NCBI RefSeq assembly: GCF_014839805.1
Contig: NC_051138.1
Span: 5,888,983 to 5,952,982, forward strand
Direction of reading: 5' to 3'
From: Manduca sexta
Taxonomy: Eukaryota > Arthropoda > Insecta > Lepidoptera > Sphingidae
Length of the DNA: 64,000 nucleotides
The notes under the pieces: generated by a model
Told to the model about the DNA's origin: nothing
Database searches by the model: none
What the model saw: only the letters and a program-made list of their open reading frames with translations
Shown: in pieces, positions 26,741 to 39,054 of the stretch
Position numbering within the stretch: position 1 is the stretch's first letter
Layout of the letters: each line of letters starts with the position of its first letter
Made by a program: the position numbers and the translations under genes

Positions 26741-27124
26741 GACGGGAGAAAATTACTGAGATAGAAAATATATGTGTTAAACTAGAACATTTCATCGTAA
26801 TACTTTTAGCTGTTTCTTAGTTTACTTCCAATATCCAACATTTTATGTATTAGTAGGATAAGATAAGATTATTGTGCATGCTATCAAGTGACCCTTAATA
26901 CTAGTAAGTTCCTTTTCCCATTTATAATGATTAATATGTCCTGCTTATCCTTCTATTTTTCTTCCATCATTCCCTTCCCCCTATGGTTTGCAAGGTATCC
27001 GTAATCATTCTGCTATTGTGGGCGTTTAAAAATGATCACCTACCAAGAGACTCACATAGTTGATTACTGACATATACCATAATTATTGATTTTATGTTAA
27101 ATAAATAATGTAAAATTATATTAT

Positions 27125-27388
27125 AAACACAGCCCTGTATTACTTTCCCCTGCTGGGCACGGGCCGCCTCTACTACTGAGACGGATCACACCCTCAAAAT
27201 TCCTATAGAGAACTTCTCAGGTATGCAGGTTTCCTTACGATGTTTTCCTTCATCGTTGAAGCAAGCAGTAATTTACAAAGAATACACGCATGACTTTAGA
27301 AAAGTCAGAGGTGTGTGTCCTGGGGATTTGAACCTGCGGACATTCGTCTTGGTAGTCCATTCCACAACCAACTAGGCTGTGGTCCCCT
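27125..27388 (-). mobile_element. SINE family A, internally deleted copy in reverse orientation
   Basis: Read on the minus strand: A box CAGCCTAGTTGG, B box GGTTCAAATCC, then the same body and 3' end (CAGGGCTGTGTT) as the copy at 26268-26603. About 50 bp containing the GCCAGCGTGGTGGACTAAGG part is missing. It faces the other copy across roughly 520 bp. Confidence 0.88.
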
Positions 27389-27601
27389 TTTTTTTAATGA
27401 GATTTATTCTGTATGTCGCAAGCGCATTTTTCATGAATATATCGCATTTTAACTGTCTGCAATAATTTATGTACAGACGAAAGAAAGTTGTCGATAAATC
27501 GTATATATAACAAAAAATGTGTATGACATTGAGATATTGTTGTCTAATTTGTTGAAAAGGTTTTTAATACTATATGTAGGTACGTTTAAAATATCGCAAC
27601 A

Positions 27602-27947
27602 GGGCCCTTATTCTGTATGATAGTGTAAACGCGTAACGCGGCCGTGTCATGTTATCTTTGAGAAATGTGCGTGGAATGGTATTCTGTAAGCCAAATTTCT
27701 ATAGTCCTAAACATGATGCGTTGTGTTACGTGCTTTTCACGCACTGTTAAAATAACGTGCGGGATAGAGAATAAGGCCTCTGTATGATAGTGTAAACGCG
27801 TAACGCGGCCGTGTCATGTTATCTTTGAGAAATGTGTGTGGAATGGTATTCTGTAAGCCAAATTTCTATAGTCCTAAACATGATGCGTTGTGTTACGTGC
27901 TTGTTACACACTGTCAAAATAACGTGCGGGATAGAGAATAAGGCCCC
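27602..27947. mobile_element. Tandem dimer of a MITE-like element (unit about 167 bp)
   Basis: Two nearly identical copies begin at 27614 and 27781 (TGTATGATAGTGTAAACGCG) with a constant 167-bp offset. They differ at a handful of sites such as GTGCGTGG/GTGTGTGG and TTTCACGCAC/GTTACACAC. The outer ends, GGGCCCTTATTCT on the left and the inverted complement of AGAATAAGGCCCC on the right, look like terminal inverted repeats. The second unit lacks about 10 bp of its left terminus at the junction. Short frames across it are incidental. Confidence 0.8.
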
Positions 27948-28121
27948 AGCCGAGTCTGCGTTAAGTAATCGATTATTGGTTTCAAATATTTTGATTACAA
28001 TGAAGTACCAACAACTATTAAAATTATTTATGTAATATAAAATAGTTATTATCAACGTAAACATGCACCCTTCTAATGAAATATATGAACGTTGTAGGTA
28101 TTTAAAAAAAAAAACCCAATT

Positions 28122-28290
28122 TTTCGGGCCCACGATGAGACAGGGGGCGAAATCGCCACGTCGAGCTCAAATTCTAGGCTTCATGCTGTTACTGAGTAGA
28201 AAAACCTAATATAACTTTGCCCGACCCGGGAATTGAACCCGAAACCTAAATTCTCCAGTCGTACTATAATACAACTAAACCGAGGCAGTA
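28122..28290 (-). mobile_element. SINE family B, copy with tRNA-like head
   Basis: On the minus strand it begins ACTGCCTCGGTTTAGTTG, has the B box GGTTCAATTCC and the following CCGGGTCGGGCAAAGTTATA, and continues through TGGCGATTTCGCCCCCTGTC to CATCGTGGGCCCG. The A box is degraded. The copy ends near an A-rich/T-rich run at 28100-28112. Confidence 0.8.
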
Positions 28291-28299
28291 TTTTTTCAT

Positions 28300-30070
28300 A
28301 AAACAAACTATTTTCACCTGTCGCAGTGAACATTTCAATTATGGAGTTGCGTGATCATATAACTTCTAAAACGAGGTACTTTTTATCAATTATGTTAATT
28401 ATGTAGGGCAGATGCTGGTAACTTGTCTCTGAGCAATACTACATTAGTATTCGGCATCAAATTAAAATTATCAGCGTAAACCCTAATAATGTTTTTCATT
28501 CGCATATTGAGTTATTATTCGTAGTTGCTTGTTTAAACAGGACAGTAACTAAATAATCATAATGGTTAAGAGCTGTAAGCATGTAATAAATTAAGCGAAT
28601 ATCTTATAAAATTTGCCGCTATGTAATTAAACGAGTAGTAATTAATCATAGTTGTCCTTTGAAACTCATCAACCTATTTACATACTGGTACAAGGAGTAT
28701 TCCACGCATAGGAAACTATTTATTCAACAAGGTGTATGTATGATGTAATATTCTTGTATAGATTAACCAAGCATCTTTTGAATATTCAGTGAAGATGTGC
28801 TGTAGGATTTTGTTCGGTAATATCTAGCCACTCTTAAGAAGTTCTATACTCAAGGTATTCGACTACCTTTTGACGTAATTTCAATTTTAATACATACAAT
28901 TTCTGTTTAAGGATATTTTTATAGCGTAACATACAATGAATTTTCTACGCCCATTAAGCCTCTAAGTCCAGAAAGATATCTATATGTTACTAGCCTTACA
29001 CAAAGGTAAGAAGAAGAATTAAGAGGGAAAGAACGAGCTTGGAGCTTTAAAAACCCCATTTACTATACAGAACGCAACAATAACCTTTTAGTTGACCTTA
29101 GTGTCCCGTGAGACAGGGATAATGTTATTCTATAATCTTTAAAACTCTACAATTTTAAAAGCAGTTATTTGTGCGATAGATTTATTTAACTCATTTATAT
29201 TAACAAAATAACTCATTGACTCAAAGACTTATTTGAGGAAAAACGTATTACAATACATACAAGACATATTACATATAATTGGGGTAAGTAAGCCGAGAAT
29301 GTGTAAAAAAATTAGTATTTGTATAGCTATAGATGTACATAGTCTGTGTTGACAATAAAGAATCCTCCATTTATGATAATAGTTGTAGAAGTATAAGCCA
29401 AAGATTATTGTTGTAGGGTTTAAAATGAAATGAAATTAAATAATTTATTTGAATCTCTTATAGTTGAATTCCATCAATATGAAGTCTACCACCAATTCAA
29501 AGCAGTTCTCATCAGAGAAAAAAAAGAAATTTTCTTGTTATTCTTTTTGAAATCAGTTTAGGATATAAACTACAGTGCATGATAAGGGGAATAAAATATG
29601 TTTTTTTTTATATTATTGTTTAGAGCATTCATTCATATGCTCGCAAAATTTTAATTCCCATACGAAAGCAGTCCCTCTCAGGAATCATGAATTTCATAGC
29701 GTATATATAACCCTTTGCATATTCTAATTATGACTTATGTAATAAATAACTTCAGTACATATGTATGTTACTTACTTAGTTACAATTTTAGAACAGGTAC
29801 AATCTGGGGCTAACTTTCTAAGACTTATCTATTGACAAGCTAAACACATCCTACTTGAAAGGATTAACGTAATTAGATATTTCCTAAGGTTTCATTACGC
29901 ATATTTGCAGATTGAAAGCTTAGTTATTAGCGGATCACACAACAAAGTTGAGTAGACGTGTAGTCTCATAATTATTTCATTCATTTATATTGAACAATAT
30001 TAATATTATTGTATTTTGTACGTTTACATGTTACGAATGTTATATACAAATATTAAACAAATTCACATCA
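28300..30070. other. Non-coding stretch within the repeat cluster
   Basis: AT-rich sequence between two SINE family B copies. I see no gene or repeat that I can name. Confidence 0.55.
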
Positions 30071-30071
30071 T

Positions 30072-30176
30072 GCATTTATCCCTCAAGGATATGCAGAGGC
30101 GCAACCAGGGTAACCACTTTTTGCCAAGTGTGTTCCGTCCCATGATGAGATAGGGGGTGAGCCTATTGTCATATTG
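30072..30176 (-). mobile_element. SINE family B, body and 3' fragment
   Basis: The minus strand reads AGGCTCACCCCCTATCTCATC, CGGAACACACTTGGC, AAAAAGTGG and GCGCCTCTGCATATCC, matching the body and distal part of the same family as the copies at 2990 and 28122. Confidence 0.7.
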
Positions 30177-30295
30177 GCTCTGAGGTTCTGGGTTCAAATC
30201 CTGATGCCGTTACGTAGAAGAATATTACAGACTATTATAACGTAATTTTGTCAAAAGTATCAATATTATGTTAATATTATTTAAATATATATAAC

Positions 30296-30788
30296 TCAAA
30301 GGTGACTGACTGACATAGTGATCTATCAACGCACAGCTCAAACCACTGGACGGATTGGGCTGAAATTTGGCATGCAGGTAGATGTTATGACGTAGGCATC
30401 CGCTAAGAAAGGATTTTGCTTAATTCTAACCCCAAGGGGATGAAATAAGGGATGAAAGTTTGTATGAAACTTCGTCAATTTTAAACCGATCGGGCTGAGA
30501 CTTTGCATGCATAAAGCTACTATGACGTAGACATCCCCTAAAAATTCCACCCCTGAGGGGATAAAATAGGAGATGAAAGTTCTTAATCTTCTTAGATTTT
30601 CGACTGATTGAATTGAAATTAAAGATCGAAGCTAATATGATCAAGACGTTCGCTTAAATAGGATTTTGATAAATTCAACCTTCATGGGGATAAAATTAGT
30701 TTAAAACTATCAGTACCGGGAAAATATGTAGCAAGACTTTTATCCCGGAAAACTCCTTCACGCGGGCGAAGCCGCGAGCAAAAGCTGG
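30296..30788 (+). mobile_element. Non-autonomous Helitron-like element with three internal repeat units
   Basis: The candidate 5' end is TC at 30296. The interior has three degenerate tandem units starting near 30357, 30492 and 30610, each pairing a GGGCTGAAATTTGGCATGC-type opening with a GGGGATAAAATAG-type segment. The 3' end has a hairpin CGCGG/CCGCG (30761-30776), then AGCAAAAG and CTGG at 30785-30788 before a T, matching the Helitron end rule (hairpin, about 10 nt, CTRR, host T). There is no Rep or helicase coding. Assignment to Helitrons is inference; the repeat itself is a type I recognise from Lepidoptera. Confidence 0.72.
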
Positions 30789-30807
30789 TTCTTTTATATA
30801 TGAGACT

Positions 30808-31016
30808 TCTTTTTGAATTATTGCTTGCTTTAACGGTAAAGGAAAACATCGTGAAGAAACCTGCATAGCTGAAAAGTTCTCCATAGTAATTTCGAAGGTA
30901 TGTGAAGTCTGCCAACCCGCTGTAGGCCAGCGTGGTGAACCAAGTCCTAAACCTTATCGGTAGCAGAAGAGGGCCGTATTTAGTCGTGAGCAGTATATAA
31001 TACACAGCTGGTGTTA
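30808..31016 (+). mobile_element. SINE family A, 5'-truncated copy
   Basis: Matches the body and 3' part of the copy at 26268 (GGAAAACATCGTGAAG, GGCCAGCGTGGTGAACC, CAGTATATAATACA) but lacks the A and B boxes. It starts about 20 bp after the 3' end of a Helitron-like element. Confidence 0.8.
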
Positions 31017-31091
31017 TAAATATTTTTCTCACATTAAACATAATAAAGTGATTTCTGGAACCGGCACCTAAATACTTTATAGTTACTCAAG

Positions 31092-31142
31092 TGTAGCACG
31101 ATATGGCGACAGGCTCTTATCACTCATGGAACGGAACATACA
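31092..31142 (+). mobile_element. SINE family B, short body fragment
   Basis: TAGCACGATATGGCGACAGG followed by CTCTTATCACTC and GGAACGGAACATAC matches the central body of family B. Only about 50 bp survive. Confidence 0.55.
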
Positions 31143-32114
31143 GATGAGACGTGTGTGTCCTTGTTGTATTTCTTCAATACCAAATCGCGACAAACTAGTA
31201 GCAAAACAAACAAGCAAAATATTAAGACATGAAAGTGTAACGTTATTTGAGGGTGTAACAAATAAGCGAATAAAAAAATCACTTGTCTGTATTAGGAGTT
31301 TGTGGTTTTTCTATTAGCACGTACGTGAATAACAGTAGAACTATAAATATTGATGGTGTATCCCTGCGACAACATAACCATACACTGTGTTTAAATTGTG
31401 TTAAGCCAAACTTTCCATGCTCCAGCGTTTGCGGACGGAGTTGCGGGCTTAAGCCAGGCTTACATAAAATGTGTAAATTTACACAGTCGTAAATACTTAT
31501 GATAATAAGGTGTGGCGGGTACTAGCGTATCATAGCGTTGTTTGTATTGCAAAATGGAAACGAACCAAGAAGTCTGGGTTTGCCCGCGCCTCGAACCTAC
31601 CTCGCAATATTTCCTTCGGTTATGCAAATGCGTCGTATTAACAAACAATATACATTGAAATATATGAAGTGGACACGTAAAAGTGACGGCGGTAGAATGT
31701 GTTCCAACGAGGACTTGGCAAAGGCTTGTGCACACCAGTCGAATATTACTTTTTACTTTCGTCTACATGTATTAATTTTCTTAATTCTAATTATAAAATT
31801 ATTTTGCAAAAACATTCCTATCCATTAAATACGCGTACAAAACATATAAATTGTCTTCGTAATCTATAACTGAGACAACAACGCACTAAACAGATAATCA
31901 GCCACTCTAACTCGAAGGAATCGAGAAAGCGGGCTACAGTATAAGTGCGCTATAAAAAGCTGAAGTAATAAAGTGGATCCAATAAAGAAGAAACATTAGG
32001 GACAATAATGTTTTACCACATAAGTCGAATATTGATTCGGAACGAATGTATGTATGTCGGTCGGCATACCGCGGCTGTGCGATAGACACAGTGTCACTGG
32101 TGGTCAGTCGTCGT

Positions 32115-32290
32115 TTATCTGAGCGCGCGAGACCTTTGGCTCGCGGCGGGCGAGGGTGCGCCGCGCGCGGCACCTGCGAGCTACGATAGTGCCACTCGTA
32201 ATGTTCGAGATTTATGTCGATGAATTAAAATGAAATGTCACTTAATTTAATCAGCGCTCCCCGGGGAGCGACGCAGCGCACATCTGCTCA
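32115..32290. other. GC-rich island
   Basis: CpG-dense stretch with GGGTGCGCCGCGCGC-like sequence at about 32150-32180 and a second short GC block at 32255-32300 (CTCCCCGGGGAGCG, a palindrome). Confidence 0.5.
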
Positions 32291-34109
32291 GCCGCCACGA
32301 AATAATCGCGAATGATTCATTTTGTTTTGCAGTCATTTCTTGGAACCGATTAATAATTATTATAATTTATCTCGTCAATAAAACAATAATTAACAGTCGG
32401 TAGTCATATGAGCCGTCGTATAAATTTCCTAATGTGAAACCTAGCGTAATATGATACTCAGATCGAACAGGTTGCCGATACACCTGGCGTCGCGCGTCGC
32501 TCACGTCAACTTTGCTAATAGACCATTCAAAATTGCTAAGAATTACCTATATTCCATTAATATCGATTATCTGTATATAATTCTGCTAGATTTTTCTATG
32601 GTCATCAGTTTTGATTTTTACATAACAAACGCTACCTCGTACCTTCTACAAAATGAATCTTGAAATTTGAAAAACGTTTAAGGCGTAAAGCATTTCTCAA
32701 TTTCCATGTCATTATCTCCTTCTAAATATGACTTGAGCTTTTTTCTTTTCTCGCTATCCCAAGAATGTGGAAATTGGCAGTGCATATAAGCACATGATGT
32801 CGCCTTGCTGGTTTACCCAAATAAGGGCAGGTCGTTGATCCGACATTGTCGTCTTCTTTGTTTAAAAAAATAACATCCATGTCTCGCGTACGTACGTGTG
32901 TGGAAAACAAACACACGGTGAATAATATGAAAATATTTCTTTGAACATTCATAATTTCTTATTTGGGATAACAACTTTTATTTCAACTAGTTCGTTCTCT
33001 ACCAATATTTTATATTACTATACCAATATGTTCATAGAATTTTCACCCCATACAAATTACTTTACCAACAATTCATGTTCGCTATATTTTCAGACCATCA
33101 CCATCCAAGTAGTATCATGTCCCGCCGTACAGACTACTCCACCAGCTCTTGACATTTCATTTGGGGTTAACTAAATAATATCGCCGGACACATGTGGAGT
33201 GTTTTTATGTAAACATTTATGAAACCAGTTAGTGTTAATGTCAGAGCGATATGAATATGTAATCTATTTTTTGAAGACATTAAAAGCTTCGTATTACAAG
33301 GCGTATCAAGTGTCGTGCCAGCACGGGGTCGCGGGTCGCGGGTCGCGCTGCCAGGTGTGCCGCTGGGGACATTAATCGTCGCTCCAACTTCGTATAGATC
33401 ACAATCGGAACCAGTTTTATTATTTTAAAGTTGTAAATGACGCAAGTGTTGTTGGTGCGCAGGTGGGTGCGTGTACGGTAACATGAGAATACGCCACATT
33501 GCTGCAACAAATCGTCAGCCTCGCTTCTGCTTAGATCTAAACTCACTTTCTCCACTCACGGAATTTTCATAACATCCTTACAACGATTTTTAGCAAGTCA
33601 GTGTAAAACTCATATACACACAAAATGACAGATGCAGTTATCTAAAGTGCATAGAACATTCGAGTCTTGAACTGGTTGGATATTCACAAATATTTAACGA
33701 AACATTTAAGCTATTGGAATTTGTACTTAAAGTGCATACGAAGGCAGATTAGTTGATAGCCACGTAATTGGGGCTTCTAGTTCCAACTACTCGTATTTAT
33801 TATCCATACTACAATTTTATCAGTTTAAAATGTAATTTGATAATGAATAATACATACTTAGTGATTTTACAAAAAGTTTGCAATGCCAAAAACAAAGAGT
33901 AATAATCTTCGTATTATCATCCAGTGTTTCAATTTTCCAGTACGAAATATTTGTTACTTAGTTTCAACTCGCGATTGTGTTCTTATTACTCAACCCAACA
34001 TTGATCGTACTTTACATTGTTATTAAACTTTATCTACTATTTACTAAAACATTCGACGTAACTAGATTTCTAAGCTATTGACAAATTAGGCATAAGTTGT
34101 CCGACACAT

Positions 34110-34235
34110 ACGGCGGTGTGTAAAGTGGCGAGTCGCGGCGGTCGGCGGGCGGCGCGGGCGCAGCGGCGCGGCGGGCGCGGGTGTGCGCCGAGCGCGACAC
34201 GCTCAGGCGGCGCGGCGTCACTGCGCGGCGCCCTA
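34110..34235. other. GC-rich island
   Basis: CpG-dense sequence of GGCGGGCGGCGCGGGCGCAG type. Three overlapping frames are open but give Arg/Ala low-complexity peptides only. Confidence 0.55.
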
Positions 34236-35484
34236 ACGTCTACCGAACGCTTATCATTATTCCCATCCAAACGTTATTTACCACACAACTTCATGTCCTG
34301 AACATTTTTCTCATACCAACCTATAATAAACCACATTCGTCTGTAAATTACGTACACCGAACCCGAATGGCTTTACAATATTGATTGATCACATGTGATG
34401 AACCAAGTGAAATGAAGTTTCATTAAAGTTCCAATACAACTATGTTTGTAGTGGAATTTTAATGAAAATAAAAACAGGAATTATTGTTCGACAAGAAAAT
34501 TTCACCTTGTTGTGATCAACAAAAACCTTGTTCTTAAACGCCTACAGAGAATACCAAATTTGCTTCAAAAAGTATATTTATATAGGTTGTATCGTTTGAG
34601 ATCGGGATTCCATTTATATCTGTACCTGTTTTCCTGTTCACAGTGCAGTAGTGTAACCGGAGAGATGCATTGCGCCAGAGCATCGCTCTCGGCTCGCGGC
34701 TCTCGTCCCTTCAACGCATTTAAAATCATCTCTTACACGCATTTACCTCGTGATGCCCGCTTGATAACGTAAAATACAATACTCCACTCATTTATGTATA
34801 TATAATTCATATAATCATATTAATTGTTACTCTTGATATATTATACGTAACATTTAATAAGGTAATTTGTGTTCCGAGCTTTATTTATGCTCTTGTCACG
34901 AGACTCAATAGATTCAATAGATTTATTAAGGTCGTATTTCTTGCTTTTAAAAATGGACTCGGGAAACTTAAGAGCAACAAATTTTAATACGCAGATTAGT
35001 TTCTTGATTTCTCGTTCCGCTATATTATACATTTCGTGGATAAATATACAATTCTTAACGAACTTATTGATGAGAACGCAAAACATAATGGAAGCTCAGA
35101 CGTAACAGTTTTTATAACAATTCTAAGTTGTTTACAGGTATTTATGTGTTGCCAACAGAAGTGTGCAATTTTTCTATGAAAACAATATTTCTAAGATTTT
35201 GCCTGAGTATCTTAATTGATAACTAAGTTACCTGCGAAGTAATACTAATAAATATGCTATAAAATATCATGACAATGAATCGAGATCATGTTTAATATTA
35301 ACTTATAAATATAATGAGCAGCGATAAAGTTTTAAAACAAATTCCTATATGCCTATAAGCTAAATTTAGATTGAATCGACAGCGGCCCGTATAAACGTTA
35401 CTTGAGCCACGCCTTAAACGGCCTTAAGATGTAGGTAAGAGTACATAACAGTTCAAGTTGATCATGTCGATATATTCAGCGGAG

Positions 35485-35570
35485 GAGATTCGCGGAAGCG
35501 CGGCGTCCGCACGTCTGCCCGTACCGCGCCCGCACCTGCCGCGCCCGCACCTGCCGCGCCCGCAGGCTAT
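35485..35570. other. GC-rich island containing the 15-bp tandem repeat
   Basis: GC-rich from GCGGAAGCGCGGCGTCCGC through the tandem repeat at 35524-35566, with AT-rich DNA on both sides. Confidence 0.5.
35524..35566. repeat. 15-bp GC-rich tandem repeat, about 2.8 units
   Basis: CCGCGCCCGCACCTG is repeated at 35524-35538 and 35539-35553, with a partial third copy. The complete units each contain CACCTG (complement CAGGTG), an E-box core bound by Snail/Twist-type factors; function not shown. Confidence 0.8.
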
Positions 35571-36409
35571 TTATAAACCAGACTGTACCTTGGGCATAGG
35601 CCATAGAATAAGGAGACAGATACACTTTTCGTAATTATTTTTTTTGACATATTTTTTTACACAAACATTGAACATGTTATTTTTTGGTAAAATGATTGCT
35701 TCAGAACTTAAGCAGCATCGTATAGTTTTAGGGTTATAATATAATGTATGTAGAATTCTTCATAATCTAATAGGAAATCGTCAAAAATTATCTGATTAAT
35801 TCAATATTAGGCTAGCTTATGTATTTCACTACTAATACCATAACAGCATATTTTGAATATTTTGAAGTAACTTCGTTTAAGCTGGATTATATGTAAAACT
35901 TAACATAATATATTGTGAAGAGACAGTTGCGCCTTCATTTTACTATACCTACATAATATAACAATTAATATAAACTTATTAAGGTTGTCTTATCTTTGCA
36001 AGTATAGTCTATGCTTCGAAGAAGTGGGCTGTACATTACTCTCTAACTACGATTCCATAGACGACATATCTATTCAAGACATGCTGCGTTAGGTAGACAT
36101 ACGGTAACTCCGTAGGTATACCTAATAAAATAATGTTTACAAGCTTTTTGCGCAGCATTTGCTTCTATAATTTTCCATGATCTTTATCTACGTGCATGTA
36201 CATTATGCGATGAATAATTTGAATGACATTAATAGTCGTCGGTCTGTCTATACACTTCGAGTTCTCCGCGTTTGACAGTTATCGATGAATGTACTATGAA
36301 GTAGCCTCGCAGTAGTTGAATAAATATTGTTTTTAACGATCAGTGCAGTCGGTGTTTGTGCGCTATGTGTATAACATGTTTACGTAACAGTGTTCAGTGG
36401 TTGGGAGCC

Positions 36410-36480
36410 GTTTGCGTACGGCGCGGCGCGGCGCGAGCCGGGCTGTGTGCGCGGCGCGACGCACGCCATGCGCGCGCACT
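36410..36480. other. GC-rich island
   Basis: GCGCGGCGCGGCGCGAGCC and similar sequence for about 70 bp. No gene recognised. Confidence 0.5.
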
Positions 36481-39020
36481 GTAAACACACGAATCGGTCA
36501 CTTCCAAACACGCACCAATATTTACTTACTAACCAGTTCGTGTGTAACACCGATCTCTACATCTGTTCCAACGCATTATTTGAGGCCTAATGTTTTCCGA
36601 CACGTGTACACAATTAACGAACAAGACGACCTGACGCTATCTTTTCGTTGTTAGCCTTCCATAATGTACGTTATCAATGCATGTTTCATGCAACATTACG
36701 ATAACAATATTTATGTTATTTATATTACAATAACATGACATAACAAAATCCGTGACATTCAATCGTGACATGCAAATTTAAAGTATCTATGTGCAAATAT
36801 TACCGAGCAGCTCGCGACACGACACAATACAAGAGCTCGAATCGCGCCGTACTTTCCTAGAGGTCGAGCATGCGAATACCACTCGTTATAAGCGGCAAGG
36901 TGAACTGTTAGACAAAGGCTCATCGCGCGCTGGTCTAATTAGGCTGAACGTTCAGAGGAATGCCCCGCAGGCCACGGTGGTAATTGCAGAGCGCGCACGT
37001 TGCTCCGAGCCCGAGGCGTACTGATCATTGCGAACGAAGCCTCTGCTTCTAAGATTTATTTACATCCGGATTCTCTAACTAATAGCTAAAAGGTTAGTTT
37101 TGATTTAATACGCTAAATTATTTACGAGACAAATATGTACGAGCGAAAACTTTTTTACATTCTCTACATTTTTTATTTGTTACTACACTGACTCGTATAA
37201 AATACTACTCCCCGCTTTTTGTTTCGCCGTTTTATGAATTTAATTAATGCAAATGAAGCAGTAAATAGCGTGGTCAAATCAACGTATTACTTCTTTTATA
37301 ACGGTAGTGAATATATAATAGTTATGAGCAACACCGCGCGCTAACAAAATGTCGGTCGCGATTCACAGCTCGCGACTAACGATAGAGCACAAGGCTGTGC
37401 CTTATGTTGAAGCTTTTCGTTTTTCACTTGAGTTCATCCATCATTACAAATAACAACCAATAAATATTTTTTATTCGTTTCATGCCAATTATTTCAATTC
37501 ACAACACTGACATCATCAATCAACGATTTATTTTTCTTGTATATATCAATGATATAGAATTCGTTTTAGTGTACATTTCGCCACGCTTGCCAAAAAAACA
37601 ATCACTAGGGTGAAACGTAGGCATTCCGATAGCCACAGTTGGCACGCGGAAAATCGGTTTGTATTCATAGGAATATTCGTAATAAATGGGCATAGATGGA
37701 CGTTTACGGAATGGATCATTATTGACTTAATCATTGGACGGAAACAAAATTTGTATAAATAACTGCGACCTATGCCCGCTGCACAAAACAAGGATGTAGG
37801 TGCGACATAAATTAATTACTTCTAATTACGATGACAGCACGTATCAGTTACACCCACTGTTTGGGCTGTTGGTGAGGTTAGTACAAGCATTTTTGTGTTG
37901 ATATTATTTACGTGGTGGCGGCACGGTCGGCTTGTGGTCGGCCTTCGCTCGCCCAGAGACAACACGCTTACTGCCACTTTCACTCAGTCACCGCGCCATG
38001 CATTCGTGAAACACTTATTCTAATTTAGATGTGGCATGTCAACACATTATAACTATAGCTTATAATTATTGTAGTGATTTTTTTTGTTTCTTTCGGTACT
38101 TGAATACGAATAAAAACAGCGCATGTTTGTCATGTGTATTGTTGTTTTTATTATAACAATTATAGTTCATTATAATATTAATATTTACGTTAGCTTACAT
38201 GTAGGTATTGTAATCGTTTTAGCCATGGCCTGTCAATCCTATAGGTTTTGTTTTTTAGCTCGAGATGGTGGTGCAATATTTGGAATGCCAGCGCCATACT
38301 ATTCTCGTTTAAGGGGGTGCAGCGTCCGTCAAGAGATCCTTTAAAAATCACCTGCTAACAATATATTATCCTCTGCAGACAACATAAGCAACATAATATT
38401 TTTTTGTACACTACCGTTTCGATGTTTAACTACTTATTTCATTATTTAAGCGATGCGAGAAAAAAGTCACATTCAGCAAAACCTTTTAAAAGTCGGTATT
38501 TCTTCTCATATTTTCAAGAAAAAAAATCTTATTTTGTTTTTATAGTTAACATAATTGTATTATTATATATACAAAAAGACTTTATAGTGTATTGTGCCAT
38601 CGGATATACAATGTCTTTACTCTTCAAACGAAGATATTCTGATTCCGATTATATTGTCACCTCCATATAATACTAGTTGAAGTAACAGTTTCCACGTTCC
38701 TATTTCTATACTTAACCAAAAATGTAATTTAAAAACAATACGTACGAAATGCTATTAGAGGAACTTTCACACTTCTTCATAACATTGTACACAGTATGTC
38801 ATATATGACAATCGTTTGATACTTCATTGATTTTATAGATTTTCAATGTAAAATTATTCGTTTTTATTTTATTATAAGCCATGGATAGGATATTAAATTT
38901 TGATTAACTCCCTCCTTTTTATGGAAAAGATTATGACCCAATGGTCTAAGGTGGTGAATCCATATTCAGCATGTTCGTTCAATCCGTAGGTATAATATTT
39001 TGTATATTAGATTGGACTGC

Positions 39021-39054
39021 ACTAACTGCACGGGCACGTGCACGTGCAGTTAGT
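39021..39054. repeat. Palindrome holding two adjacent CACGTG E-boxes
   Basis: The 12-bp arms ACTAACTGCACG (39021-39032) and CGTGCAGTTAGT (39043-39054) are perfect inverted complements around a 10-nt centre. CACGTG occurs at 39035-39040 and again at 39041-39046 with no gap. CACGTG is the site of bHLH factors of the Myc and Clock/Cycle type. A regulatory role is inference. Confidence 0.7.

Noticed and set aside
38930..38990. Possible SINE fragment with GTTCAATCC
   Set aside because: No A box and no body match to other repeats in the window.
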